DNA of 64,000 nt, taken from NCBI RefSeq assembly GCF_003259175.1, contig NZ_QGOK01000018.1, positions 55,514 through 119,513 of the forward strand. Direction: 5' to 3'. Under the pieces are notes generated by a model. The model worked only from the letters and a program-made list of their open reading frames with translations, ran no database searches and was not told the origin of the DNA. The translations under genes and the position numbers were made by a program. Positions 55,504-63,624 of the stretch are shown here, one piece after another (positions within the stretch are counted from its first letter, which is position 1; every line of letters begins with the position of its first letter). This DNA is from Marinomonas shanghaiensis (GTDB taxonomy: Bacteria > Pseudomonadota > Gammaproteobacteria > Pseudomonadales > Marinomonadaceae).

Positions 55504-55830
55504 GATGTAGTAGTCAACTTATTCCGAATCATAAATGAGATTACTCTTCTAGTTTAGCGAGCGCCATTCCATATTAAAATGATACGGCCGGCTCCAAGTA
55601 ACTTACAGATCTAAGTATAGCGTTAACATTTGCTCAGTACTAAAAAACCAGACACTGTGTTTAAGATCCGCCGAAATTGGACCCATATATTATTAAAACA
55701 CTTTCTTTTTTGCAGCAATGTTACCACTTGAAACTGTTTCTTTTTTCATCCAACTACAGATACAACTTAAAGTTGTATTGAGAAAAAAAATAATTAATAC
55801 TAACTCCTAGCTATCGCATTTAACGGATTA
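55504..55830. other. 327-bp divergent region before the FHA/kinase cluster
   Basis: It separates the leftward nnr gene from the rightward FHA gene and must hold both promoters. Apart from the 19-bp palindrome at 55760-55778 I see no gene, RNA or repeat. Confidence 0.4.
55760..55778. promoter_or_regulatory. Perfect 19-bp palindrome before the FHA gene
   Basis: ATACAACTT-A-AAGTTGTAT is a perfect inverted repeat with a single-base centre, 52 bp upstream of the FHA-protein ATG. It is followed by an A-run rather than a T-run, so on the plus strand it is not a standard terminator. It is a strong candidate operator for the cluster, possibly bound by the winged-helix part of the FHA protein itself. 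Confidence 0.5.
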
Positions 55831-56871
55831 ATGACCATGTCTAATATCAATAAAGTTTTTAGCGCTTCTTGTTCCGTAACCAACCTACCACAAGGTATCT
55901 CAATTTCCTCCATTAGAAGCGGCGCTCTGCTTTCCTCCGCTGGCCAATGCATTCATTTACGCCCCTATCATACCTTTGGTCGTTCAACTGAATGCCACAC
56001 TAATCTGGCTGGCGCTGATATTTCGCGTATTCATGCCATTATTTATTGGCAAGACGACAACTGGTACATAGAGGACAGAAGCAAGAATGGCGTCTGGCTC
56101 AACGACAACAAAATCCTCAAAGAGCAACCACATCTACTACGCGAATCAGACAAAATCATTCTATCTTCTAAAACGGGTGATGCTTTCACCATGGTAAATG
56201 ACCTTAAACCCTGTGATGTATTAGTCAGCATGGAACGAAATAAAGCAGCAATCTACCTTGAAAGACCTGTCACATCGGTAGAAAAAACGCTTAATCTTTT
56301 TTATGAAAATGAAGGTTGGTACATTATTTATGATGATGAAAGAGAAGAAAGCAAAGCCATCCAGGATGGCCACTGTATTTGTATCAACGACTCACTTTAT
56401 CGCCTACAAAGCAATCGAATCGAATACCAAACCTTTGAAAATAAGCCAACAGCAAAATCGCTTGATGACCTAGAGTTAAGGTTACATGTTTCTGATAACG
56501 AAGAAGAAATCCAACTTTATATAAAAGATAACAAGAGTTCTTCTGTGATTGAGGGACATCGTATTCAGAGTCAATTATATTTATTACTGTGTTTGGCTCG
56601 CAAATCCATCGCTGATAAGAATCAAGGTTTCTCTGAATGCCACTGTGGCTGGATTAATTTAGACGACCTCTCTAAAGCACTTGGCATCGAACCCGACAAC
56701 ACCCGCATTCGACTACACCGCCTGCGTACAAGAATCCGTGATACCGTCAATTTTAGCGGTGTGGATGCTTGTCAGTTATTACAACTTCAAGATGGGGAAG
56801 TAAGGCTTAATACATCAAAAGTAGAAGTAATCAAAGGAACTCTTTCAGAAACAGTGTTAGGAGCGCACTAA
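55831..56871 (+). CDS. FHA-domain protein with C-terminal winged-helix-like domain
   Basis: A 346-residue protein without signal peptide. The FHA phosphothreonine-binding domain spans about residues 38-118, with all key residues: G50R51 in HTFGRSTEC, S65R66 and H68 in DISRIHAII, N86G87 in RSKNGVWLND. The C-terminal part (about 245-340) resembles the DNA-binding winged-helix of OmpR/SARP-type regulators (WINLDDLSKALGIEPDNTRI, RLHRLRTRIRD). It is therefore probably a phospho-responsive transcription factor whose partner is the kinase encoded 2 bp downstream. The start could also be the ATG at 55837; neither has a strong ribosome binding site. Confidence 0.85.
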   Translation: MTMSNINKVFSASCSVTNLPQGISISSIRSGALLSSAGQCIHLRPYHTFGRSTECHTNLAGADISRIHAIIYWQDDNWYIEDRSKNGVWLNDNKILKEQPHLLRESDKIILSSKTGDAFTMVNDLKPCDVLVSMERNKAAIYLERPVTSVEKTLNLFYENEGWYIIYDDEREESKAIQDGHCICINDSLYRLQSNRIEYQTFENKPTAKSLDDLELRLHVSDNEEEIQLYIKDNKSSSVIEGHRIQSQLYLLLCLARKSIADKNQGFSECHCGWINLDDLSKALGIEPDNTRIRLHRLRTRIRDTVNFSGVDACQLLQLQDGEVRLNTSKVEVIKGTLSETVLGAH

Positions 56872-56873
56872 CT

Positions 56874-59800
56874 ATGTCGGCGGTTGCCACGCATCATTTC
56901 GACTCTGAAGAGTACGACCTACAACATAAAATAGGTCAAGGCGGCTTTGGCTCGGTATTTAAAGCGGTTCATAAAAAAACCAAGCAAACCGTTGCCATAA
57001 AATTCCTCCAATTCGCGACACAATCCACTCAAAAACACAGGCAGCAACAACTGGCTCGCTTTGAACGAGAAAGTAACTTTGTTTGTCGGCTGTCCCATCC
57101 ACATATCGTTCGTTTACTAGACAAAGGCAGTATTGACGACAACACTCTTTATAGTGTTTTTGAGTACGTGGATGGTATTTCACTCAGTGATTACCTAAAA
57201 CGGCATGGCGCCTTGAGCGTGGCAGAAACACACGCCATTATGTTGCAAATTCTAGATGCTCTAGTACACGCCCATAAGCAAGGCATCATTCATCGCGACA
57301 TCAAACCGTCCAACATCATGATCTCGCAGACTGGGGCAAAGCATCACGTAAAACTATTGGATTTTGGCATTAGTACGCTCACTCTAGGGCAAAGGGCGGA
57401 AGACTATAAGGTTCTCACCATCACCCAAGAATCCATCGGTACACCGACTTATTGCGCCCCAGAACAGCTACGTGGCGAGCTTACCACGTTCAGCGCTGAC
57501 CTCTACATGTGGGGACTCGTCTTTATTGAGTGTTTAACGGGTGCCCCAGCTATTCATGGTGCCAGCGTCGCAGAAATTTACCATAAACACCTCAACGACA
57601 TTCCAGTCCCCATACCAGCCGCCCTTCACTCTCACCCACTGGGTCAACTACTGCAAAGAAGCCTACGTAAAAATGCCAGTGAGCGTATTAACAGTGCTCA
57701 AGCCCTTTACAAAGAACTAAATGAACTGATTACTCACAATCTAGAAGGTCGCTTTCTGCCCGTCACACCACAAACCCAAGACCTCGAGGACACCCTAGTA
57801 CGACGTCAAGACGACCCTAATCATTTAGCCGTCAACGCCACTCAAGCCACAGAACGTAAGCAAATTACCACGCTCGCCTTGCGTATTCGCGTCAAAAACC
57901 TTGAAGAAGATATCGCCAACACAGACGCCGCCGACACAGATGTGGTTGAAACCCTATTTCAAGCCACTCGTAGCCAATGCATCGATGTCGCCCAACGCTA
58001 TGGTGGCTTTCATGTGGGCAATTTAACGGGATTTTCTGTATTTTACTTTGGTTACCCCGTTGCCAGTGATCACGATGCACGTTTAGCAGCACGAACCGCA
58101 CTGGAAATCATCAGCTTAACCAAAAAACAACAGTCTTATATGAGCGCCCGCCATGGCTGCGAATTTGAAATCAATATCGGTATCCACACTGGCATCTTGT
58201 TAAAACGCGGCAACACCGTGCCCGATGGTTTTGCCAGCCATCGCGCCTGTGATCTCGCATTGCTGGCACAAGGACAAAGCATTCTGTGCTCCCTTGACAC
58301 CAAAACCATACTGGACAACTACTATCAGTTTTCCGAGCGTCAATTTTCCGAACACAAAAGCGCACAGCAAGACTACACTCAACTCATCGCCGAACGCGTC
58401 ATAGAAGCATTTGGCTTTATGCGTGGCGTGCGCAACAACCACCCACTGATCGGACGCGCCACAGAACTAGACATTTTACGCAGCGCCCTAGAAAACACCA
58501 CGAACCACAGCAGAATCATTCATTTACACGGTGAAGCGGGAATCGGCAAATCACGTCTCATCCATGAGTTCCGGCAGCTAGAATCCAAGCGAACGCATCA
58601 TATTTTCCAAGCGCTACCAGAACACCAAAACAACGCTCTTTTTCCTATTCTATCCGTTATAAAACGCCTACTAACGTCGCTCTTCACCAAGGAAAAAATA
58701 GCCCAGAAACAAATAGCCCAGAAAAAAACAGACCAGCAACAAACAGACCAGCAACAAACAGAGCAGCCACAAAGCCAAGGCAAGCAACTCACTCAGTTGA
58801 TAGAAAAGGGCAATTTATCTGGGCCAACAGCGGAAATCATCACTCTTTTAGCTGCATGGTTAAACATTAATGACATTGAAAACCGTCAGTTATCCAGTCT
58901 TGAACCCACTGTACAAAAATCCCTCTTATTTGAAGGATTGACTTATATTCTTACCTGCTATCAGCATCAAACGGCTCAATCCAGCAAGTCCGCAGAACAT
59001 GTTTATATTTTTGAAGACATTCACTGGGCAGACGCTACCACAGTAGAATTCATTGCTTATTTAGCAAAGCAAGACAAGATAAAAGGCGTTATAACCACCT
59101 CGCGCCAGTCGGCCCCTGCCGTCTTTGCAAATAATCCGTTGACCCATATTCCACTCGAACAATTAACAGAGACCGCCACAGAAGAATTCATTCATACTCT
59201 GTTTGAAGGGGCCAATATTGCCAGCCGAGTAATGACGCTACTGGTAGCCCGCACTGATGGCATTCCGCTTTTCATTGAAGAACTGGTCTCCATGCTAAAG
59301 CGTCGTCAATTGGTTCAGCTAACAAAGGGTACTATCGACTTTGTTGACCCACAAAAAATCGATGACATACCCGGCAGCTTACGCGAATCTATACAAAATA
59401 AAATCGACGGTCTTATCTATGCCAAAGACACGTTACAGCTGGCGGCCGCTATTGGTCGCCAATTTGATTACAACCTTTTGGTCGCCGCGTCTCACTTTAG
59501 TGAATTACAAGTTCAAAACGATGTCTCTGAGCTGATCGACAACCAACTTATTATCCAACAACGTCACGTGGATGGTGACCGCTACCTGTTCAAACACGCC
59601 TTAGTACGAGACGCAGGCTATGACAGTATTGAACGGAAGACACGACTAGAACTGCATGAACGCATTGCTGAATCCATCCTCAGTACGACAAAAGAAATAG
59701 ATCGTTTTATTGCTTCAGACCTCGCACAGCACTATGAAAAAGCCCAGCAATACCACAAAGCCAGCACATACTATTACCAAGCCGCCAGCGAAGCCGAAAC

Positions 59801-61028
59801 CACCTTTGCCGTCGACGACGCCATACACCTATACCAAAGTGCCCTACACTGCTATCGAAAAAACGCGTTTACTTTTAATGAAGAAGGAGTGCAAAAGCAA
59901 GGACAAGAGCAACAACTCAAAGCCATATTAAAAGGCCTTGCCAGCTGCCTAGCTAGAGATGGACAACACGATAATGCCAGAAAAGCACTACAAGAATTCA
60001 TTGGCCTACTCGAACAAGCAAACGACTACGAAACCCTAGCCTCAGCACAAATCGCTCTCGGTAAAACCTATGAAGTAGTGCATCAACATGATGATGCTCT
60101 CAAGTACTACCAAGCGGCCCATGTTTCTCTATTACAAGCGCCTCATTCAGACACACCAGAAAAATCGAATTGGTGGAAAATTTGGCTGGAAATTAAAAGC
60201 TCCGAGTTACACGTTAATTATTGGCTTGGTAAACTTCATGAAATGAAGCTCCTTTTATCCGAAACAGAACCAGCTATAGGTATGATTGGAAATAAAAATC
60301 AAGTAGCGAATTATTATGATGATATGCTTCACATTACTCTTAGGGATAAACGCTACAAACTTACACCAGACGATTTAAATATTGCAAGACAAGCCATGGC
60401 AGCAGCAAATCGTTCCAATGATCAAGCTATTATAGCCCATGCACAATTTGCACTTGGTTTTAGCTTAAATCTCTGTAAAGAATATAATGAAGCTAGATAC
60501 CTACTAGATACAGCGTTTGAAATTTCGGAAAGAATCGGCGATAAAATGCTACAAACACGTTGCTGTACTTATCTTTCATTGACTTATCGGTTTATGAAAA
60601 ATATCAATTTAACACGAGAATTCTCACAAAAAGCACTCTATCTAGCTACTGATACAAAAATGGATGATTATATTTCTGCAGCCCTTGCAAATCTTTCATG
60701 GTCTTATTTTTCAGATCAATCTTACGAACAATCAATTTATTATTTAAAACAAAGTTTAGAACGGTGGAATGATTTAACAGAACGTTACCCTTTTCCATTC
60801 TTATGGTTATCTTATTTACACGCTATCGCCCTTTGTGGAATAGATGAGGATTTTTCTACCGAGCATATACATAAGGTGTCAGATTGGGCTCAAGCCTTAC
60901 AAGATCCCACACAAATGAAATTACCAAATTCTATCGATGCTCAGTTATCAATATTAAAAAGCTCTAACCATACATTTTTTTCAATACAAAATTTCTCAAA
61001 AGCACTGCAAAAAAGTAACTTAATTTAA
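56874..61028 (+). CDS. Ser/Thr kinase / cyclase-like / AAA ATPase fusion (TOMM-type kinase-cyclase)
   Basis: A 1384-residue cytoplasmic signalling protein. Kinase domain, residues 15-285: GQGGFGSV loop (21-28), K43 in AIKF, HRDIKPSN (140-147), DFG (163-165), APE (195-197), all intact. Residues about 325-500 resemble a class III nucleotide cyclase (VFYFGYPVASDHDARLAARTA, INIGIHTG), but the metal aspartates are missing. Residues about 520-850: AAA/STAND ATPase with Walker A GEAGIGKSR (553-561) and Walker B YIFEDIHWAD. A TPR-like helical C terminus follows. The domain order matches the kinase/cyclase fusion of thiazole/oxazole-modified microcin (TOMM) loci. Residues 607-636 are a Gln-rich repeat. 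The last third is visibly richer in A/T than the rest. Confidence 0.88.
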   Translation: MSAVATHHFDSEEYDLQHKIGQGGFGSVFKAVHKKTKQTVAIKFLQFATQSTQKHRQQQLARFERESNFVCRLSHPHIVRLLDKGSIDDNTLYSVFEYVDGISLSDYLKRHGALSVAETHAIMLQILDALVHAHKQGIIHRDIKPSNIMISQTGAKHHVKLLDFGISTLTLGQRAEDYKVLTITQESIGTPTYCAPEQLRGELTTFSADLYMWGLVFIECLTGAPAIHGASVAEIYHKHLNDIPVPIPAALHSHPLGQLLQRSLRKNASERINSAQALYKELNELITHNLEGRFLPVTPQTQDLEDTLVRRQDDPNHLAVNATQATERKQITTLALRIRVKNLEEDIANTDAADTDVVETLFQATRSQCIDVAQRYGGFHVGNLTGFSVFYFGYPVASDHDARLAARTALEIISLTKKQQSYMSARHGCEFEINIGIHTGILLKRGNTVPDGFASHRACDLALLAQGQSILCSLDTKTILDNYYQFSERQFSEHKSAQQDYTQLIAERVIEAFGFMRGVRNNHPLIGRATELDILRSALENTTNHSRIIHLHGEAGIGKSRLIHEFRQLESKRTHHIFQALPEHQNNALFPILSVIKRLLTSLFTKEKIAQKQIAQKKTDQQQTDQQQTEQPQSQGKQLTQLIEKGNLSGPTAEIITLLAAWLNINDIENRQLSSLEPTVQKSLLFEGLTYILTCYQHQTAQSSKSAEHVYIFEDIHWADATTVEFIAYLAKQDKIKGVITTSRQSAPAVFANNPLTHIPLEQLTETATEEFIHTLFEGANIASRVMTLLVARTDGIPLFIEELVSMLKRRQLVQLTKGTIDFVDPQKIDDIPGSLRESIQNKIDGLIYAKDTLQLAAAIGRQFDYNLLVAASHFSELQVQNDVSELIDNQLIIQQRHVDGDRYLFKHALVRDAGYDSIERKTRLELHERIAESILSTTKEIDRFIASDLAQHYEKAQQYHKASTYYYQAASEAETTFAVDDAIHLYQSALHCYRKNAFTFNEEGVQKQGQEQQLKAILKGLASCLARDGQHDNARKALQEFIGLLEQANDYETLASAQIALGKTYEVVHQHDDALKYYQAAHVSLLQAPHSDTPEKSNWWKIWLEIKSSELHVNYWLGKLHEMKLLLSETEPAIGMIGNKNQVANYYDDMLHITLRDKRYKLTPDDLNIARQAMAAANRSNDQAIIAHAQFALGFSLNLCKEYNEARYLLDTAFEISERIGDKMLQTRCCTYLSLTYRFMKNINLTREFSQKALYLATDTKMDDYISAALANLSWSYFSDQSYEQSIYYLKQSLERWNDLTERYPFPFLWLSYLHAIALCGIDEDFSTEHIHKVSDWAQALQDPTQMKLPNSIDAQLSILKSSNHTFFSIQNFSKALQKSNLI
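58698..58772 (+). repeat. Five-unit 15-bp tandem repeat in the kinase gene
   Basis: Units ATAGCCCAGAAACAA, ATAGCCCAGAAAAAA, ACAGACCAGCAACAA (twice, identical) and ACAGAGCAGCCACAA encode IAQKQ IAQKK TDQQQ TDQQQ TEQPQ. The array sits in a loop inside the ATPase domain. The period keeps the frame, so slippage would only change loop length. Confidence 0.85.
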
Positions 61029-61049
61029 TTCATAAAAAAGGATCAATTT

Positions 61050-61853
61050 ATGTCAAATACAAGTTCATCAAGCGCCCATATTACTGATGATGCGACTAAG
61101 CTCGCGATAGAAATTAGAGAAATGAACGACATCTTTATCATGCGACCCAATGGTAAAATCGCCTATCTTAGCTACGATTTTTACAGTGACCCAAAAAAGA
61201 TTGTAGAATCGGTTTCCGCTGAAAAAAACAGTAATCGTTTCTTTATCCATGAAGATGGCGGTTATCCATCGAATCTATATGGTCCTATTGTCACTAAAGT
61301 AATTGATTGGAATCTCCTAGACGAAAATAAACAATATAAGATCCATCCCCAAAAACCCACCGAATCCTGCAAACCGGGCTATTTCATCAATTTAAGAAGA
61401 ATGACTTTGGATAGATTAGAAGTCATGACAACTGATGAACTTAGGGCAGAATTGCCTGTTGATCAACCTATCACTCATAATCTGTCAACACTGACACATC
61501 AATTACATACCATTCCAGCCCACCTTGAAGAGCAACTAGAAGGCGCACCAGCAGAAGACAATATTTATATTGCTTTTTATCAATACCCGGAAAAAATGCG
61601 CTCCAGTAATAAATTCTATAGCTATCATCTAAGCTACATTAGTGCAAAAGAACTAGATGACAACGAATTCAAACCAGACTCCCCTGTTGTTTTAGGCAAC
61701 TCGACAGAAGATGTTAATAGTACTATTAAACATTTAGAAACCCATTACGGCAAACCAAGCGTTCAGGTTGGCGGGATCAATCCTAATGACTCTCATCAAC
61801 CAGTTCCATGCATAGCCTGTTATGTCGTCAATATTAGAACATTTCATTCATAA
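61050..61853 (+). CDS. Unknown protein, paralogue A of a flanking pair
   Basis: A 267-residue protein without signal peptide or membrane segment; family not recognised. The N-terminal third carries the block IFIMRPNGKIAYLSYDFY, then RFFIHEDGGYP, KVIDWNLLDE and GYFINLRRMTLDR. All of these recur in the partial gene at 63625, so the two are paralogues. The C-terminal half (FYQYPEKMRSSNKFYSYHLS) ends in a short cysteine-containing tail (CIACYVVNIR). AAGGATC precedes the ATG, and the kinase gene ends 21 bp upstream, so both are probably one transcript ending at the terminator at 61868. It may be a substrate or partner of the kinase or of the S53 peptidase; this is inference. Confidence 0.8.
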   Translation: MSNTSSSSAHITDDATKLAIEIREMNDIFIMRPNGKIAYLSYDFYSDPKKIVESVSAEKNSNRFFIHEDGGYPSNLYGPIVTKVIDWNLLDENKQYKIHPQKPTESCKPGYFINLRRMTLDRLEVMTTDELRAELPVDQPITHNLSTLTHQLHTIPAHLEEQLEGAPAEDNIYIAFYQYPEKMRSSNKFYSYHLSYISAKELDDNEFKPDSPVVLGNSTEDVNSTIKHLETHYGKPSVQVGGINPNDSHQPVPCIACYVVNIRTFHS

Positions 61854-61867
61854 AACAGAATAAAATG

Positions 61868-61905
61868 AAAAATGCTCAGAAATATAAATCAATCTGAGCA
61901 TTTTT
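61868..61905. terminator. Bidirectional intrinsic terminator
   Basis: A 13-bp perfect stem, AAAAATGCTCAGA (61868-61880) and TCTGAGCATTTTT (61893-61905), with a 12-base loop. It ends the FHA-kinase-paralogue A transcript and, from the other side, the VOC gene. Confidence 0.92.
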
Positions 61906-61958
61906 ATCATTATTTCACATTAAACAATAATGGGCATTATAAAATATTCAATCTATTT

Positions 61959-62312
61959 TTAACGCAATTGAACAAGATCAATCACATTTTTAAACGGATC
62001 GACTATTTCAATATAATCAGCAACAGGACAATACTGAATATCTTCCATTACAAAACGTATTCCCATATTTTTCAATCTCTCAACATCTCTTGATAGAAAG
62101 TCTGTTTCTATATTAAGTACAAAACGAGGGATTTCGTCCATGCTTGATGTTTTTTCAACCTTATAAAAAATAATACGAAAATCATCTTTTTTTATATGTA
62201 AAATTTCTGGTAAAAATGTTTCATTTTCGATTTCGAACCCAAGGGCATCGCAATAAAATGCGATTGCCTCATCGAAATCCCAAACATTAAGCTGAAGCCC
62301 AAACACCTTCAT
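61959..62312 (-). CDS. VOC-superfamily (glyoxalase/bleomycin-resistance fold) protein
   Basis: A 117-residue protein with a single VOC domain: FGLQLNVWDFDEAIAFYCDA at the start and YIEIVDPFKNVIDLVQ at the end, the usual position of the last metal glutamate. The ATG at 62312 is preferred because AGAGG lies about seven bases upstream; the longer frame adds 14 unrelated residues. VOC proteins include dioxygenases, isomerases and antibiotic-binding immunity proteins, and the sequence does not decide. It is transcribed against the cluster and lies between paralogue A and the S53 peptidase. Confidence 0.85.
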   Translation of the reverse strand: MKVFGLQLNVWDFDEAIAFYCDALGFEIENETFLPEILHIKKDDFRIIFYKVEKTSSMDEIPRFVLNIETDFLSRDVERLKNMGIRFVMEDIQYCPVADYIEIVDPFKNVIDLVQLR

Positions 62313-62490
62313 ATACAACCTCTTTGAAAAATAATAGCTATTTAAAAATTGCAACCAGATAAGAAATTATAACCACAACATCTTACAATATTATTTTTTC
62401 AGGATAAACTAACTTGACTTAAGAATGAACATAATCGACATTTGCTAGAAAAGCTAAAATACCAACTGACGATGATAAGGAGATACGAAA

Positions 62491-63591
62491 ATGCCCCTCG
62501 CTCAGCACTCAAAACTAACACAAACAATAGTAAATGAATCAAGTAAGGGCTATTCACCACAAGAAATAGCGGCTTTCTATCAGTTCCCAGACAATTTAGG
62601 AGAAAGCCAAACCGTCGGCATATTAGCCTTAGGTGGTGTTTTTAATCCTGCCGATTTATCTACTTTTTGCCAATTATTTAACCTGCCAACGCCAACGGTA
62701 AAAATAGTCGGTGAGGTTCCTGAAAGCGAAGCCATGGCAGACCTTGAAACCAATTTAGATGTACAAATGGTGGCAGGTATCGTACCAAAGGCAACAATCG
62801 TTTTATATTATGCTCCTTCTTTTTCCTTTACAAAAGGCTTCCAGATGATTCTGGACGATGAAGAAAATAAGGTTAATGTCGTTAGCACCAGTTGGGCTAT
62901 TGGCGAAAAATACCTCTCCCCCAGTGATAAAAAGGCATTGAAAAATAATATCAAAGCACTCAATGAACGTAAGGTAACCATCTTGGCGGCCTCTGGCGAT
63001 AATGGTATTTATCAAGCCAGCTCCAATAACAAAATAAAAGGCATTAATCTACCGGCCGGATACGAACAAGTGATCGCCTGTGGGGGCACCACATTATACA
63101 AAGATGGTAAAGAACAAGTATGGAATGAAGAAGTAATAGGTATGGGACGCCTTGCCTCTGGTGGTTCATTTAGTCACGTGACAGCCGCCCCCGCTTTCCA
63201 GCAAGCTGCTTTAGACAATTACGCCAAGCAACAGACAGGCATGCCCACAAATAAACTGGCCACACCAGACATATCGGCAAATGCCAGTAAAACGCATTTT
63301 AGTATCATGATATCAAAAGGCGAACAAGCTCAAGCATGGGGAACTAGCGCCGCCACGCCTGTACTCGCGGGACTCATTGCGCGATTGAATAGCGCTCTCG
63401 GGTATAACCTAGGTGACTGTAACCCACTGCTTTATCAGCTCATGGGAACAAATGCGTTCAATAGTAACATTCCTGGCAGCAACGGCTTTCCGGCCGCCTC
63501 TGGCTGGGACCCGTGCACAGGCTTAGGTTCCCCCCATGGGGAAAATTTGCTCGCGGCCATTCGAACATTAAAAGCCCCCAAAAATACATAA
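62491..63591 (+). CDS. S53 (sedolisin) family serine-carboxyl peptidase, no propeptide
   Basis: A 366-residue protease. The kumamolisin catalytic set can be placed: E86 and D90 in LETNLDVQMVAG, D170 in LAASGDNG, S286 in WGTSAATPVLAGL. The C-terminal SGWDPCTGLGSP is also family-typical, but the first calcium-binding aspartate (FHDIT in kumamolisin) is replaced by FNSNI. Most secreted sedolisins have a signal peptide and a propeptide of about 170-200 residues. Here the chain begins almost at the catalytic domain (YSPQEIAAFYQFP), so it should be cytoplasmic and not zymogen-controlled. AAGGAG precedes the ATG. It is followed 33 bp later by paralogue B. Confidence 0.9.
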   Translation: MPLAQHSKLTQTIVNESSKGYSPQEIAAFYQFPDNLGESQTVGILALGGVFNPADLSTFCQLFNLPTPTVKIVGEVPESEAMADLETNLDVQMVAGIVPKATIVLYYAPSFSFTKGFQMILDDEENKVNVVSTSWAIGEKYLSPSDKKALKNNIKALNERKVTILAASGDNGIYQASSNNKIKGINLPAGYEQVIACGGTTLYKDGKEQVWNEEVIGMGRLASGGSFSHVTAAPAFQQAALDNYAKQQTGMPTNKLATPDISANASKTHFSIMISKGEQAQAWGTSAATPVLAGLIARLNSALGYNLGDCNPLLYQLMGTNAFNSNIPGSNGFPAASGWDPCTGLGSPHGENLLAAIRTLKAPKNT

Positions 63592-63624
63592 AATATTCAG
63601 AAAAACCAACAGGAGAAGACAAGT

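Noticed and set aside
55831..61028. Type VI secretion regulatory genes (FHA plus PpkA-like kinase)
   Set aside because: No T6SS structural genes are present, the kinase carries cyclase-like and AAA domains, and the FHA protein has a winged-helix domain instead of a TagH layout.
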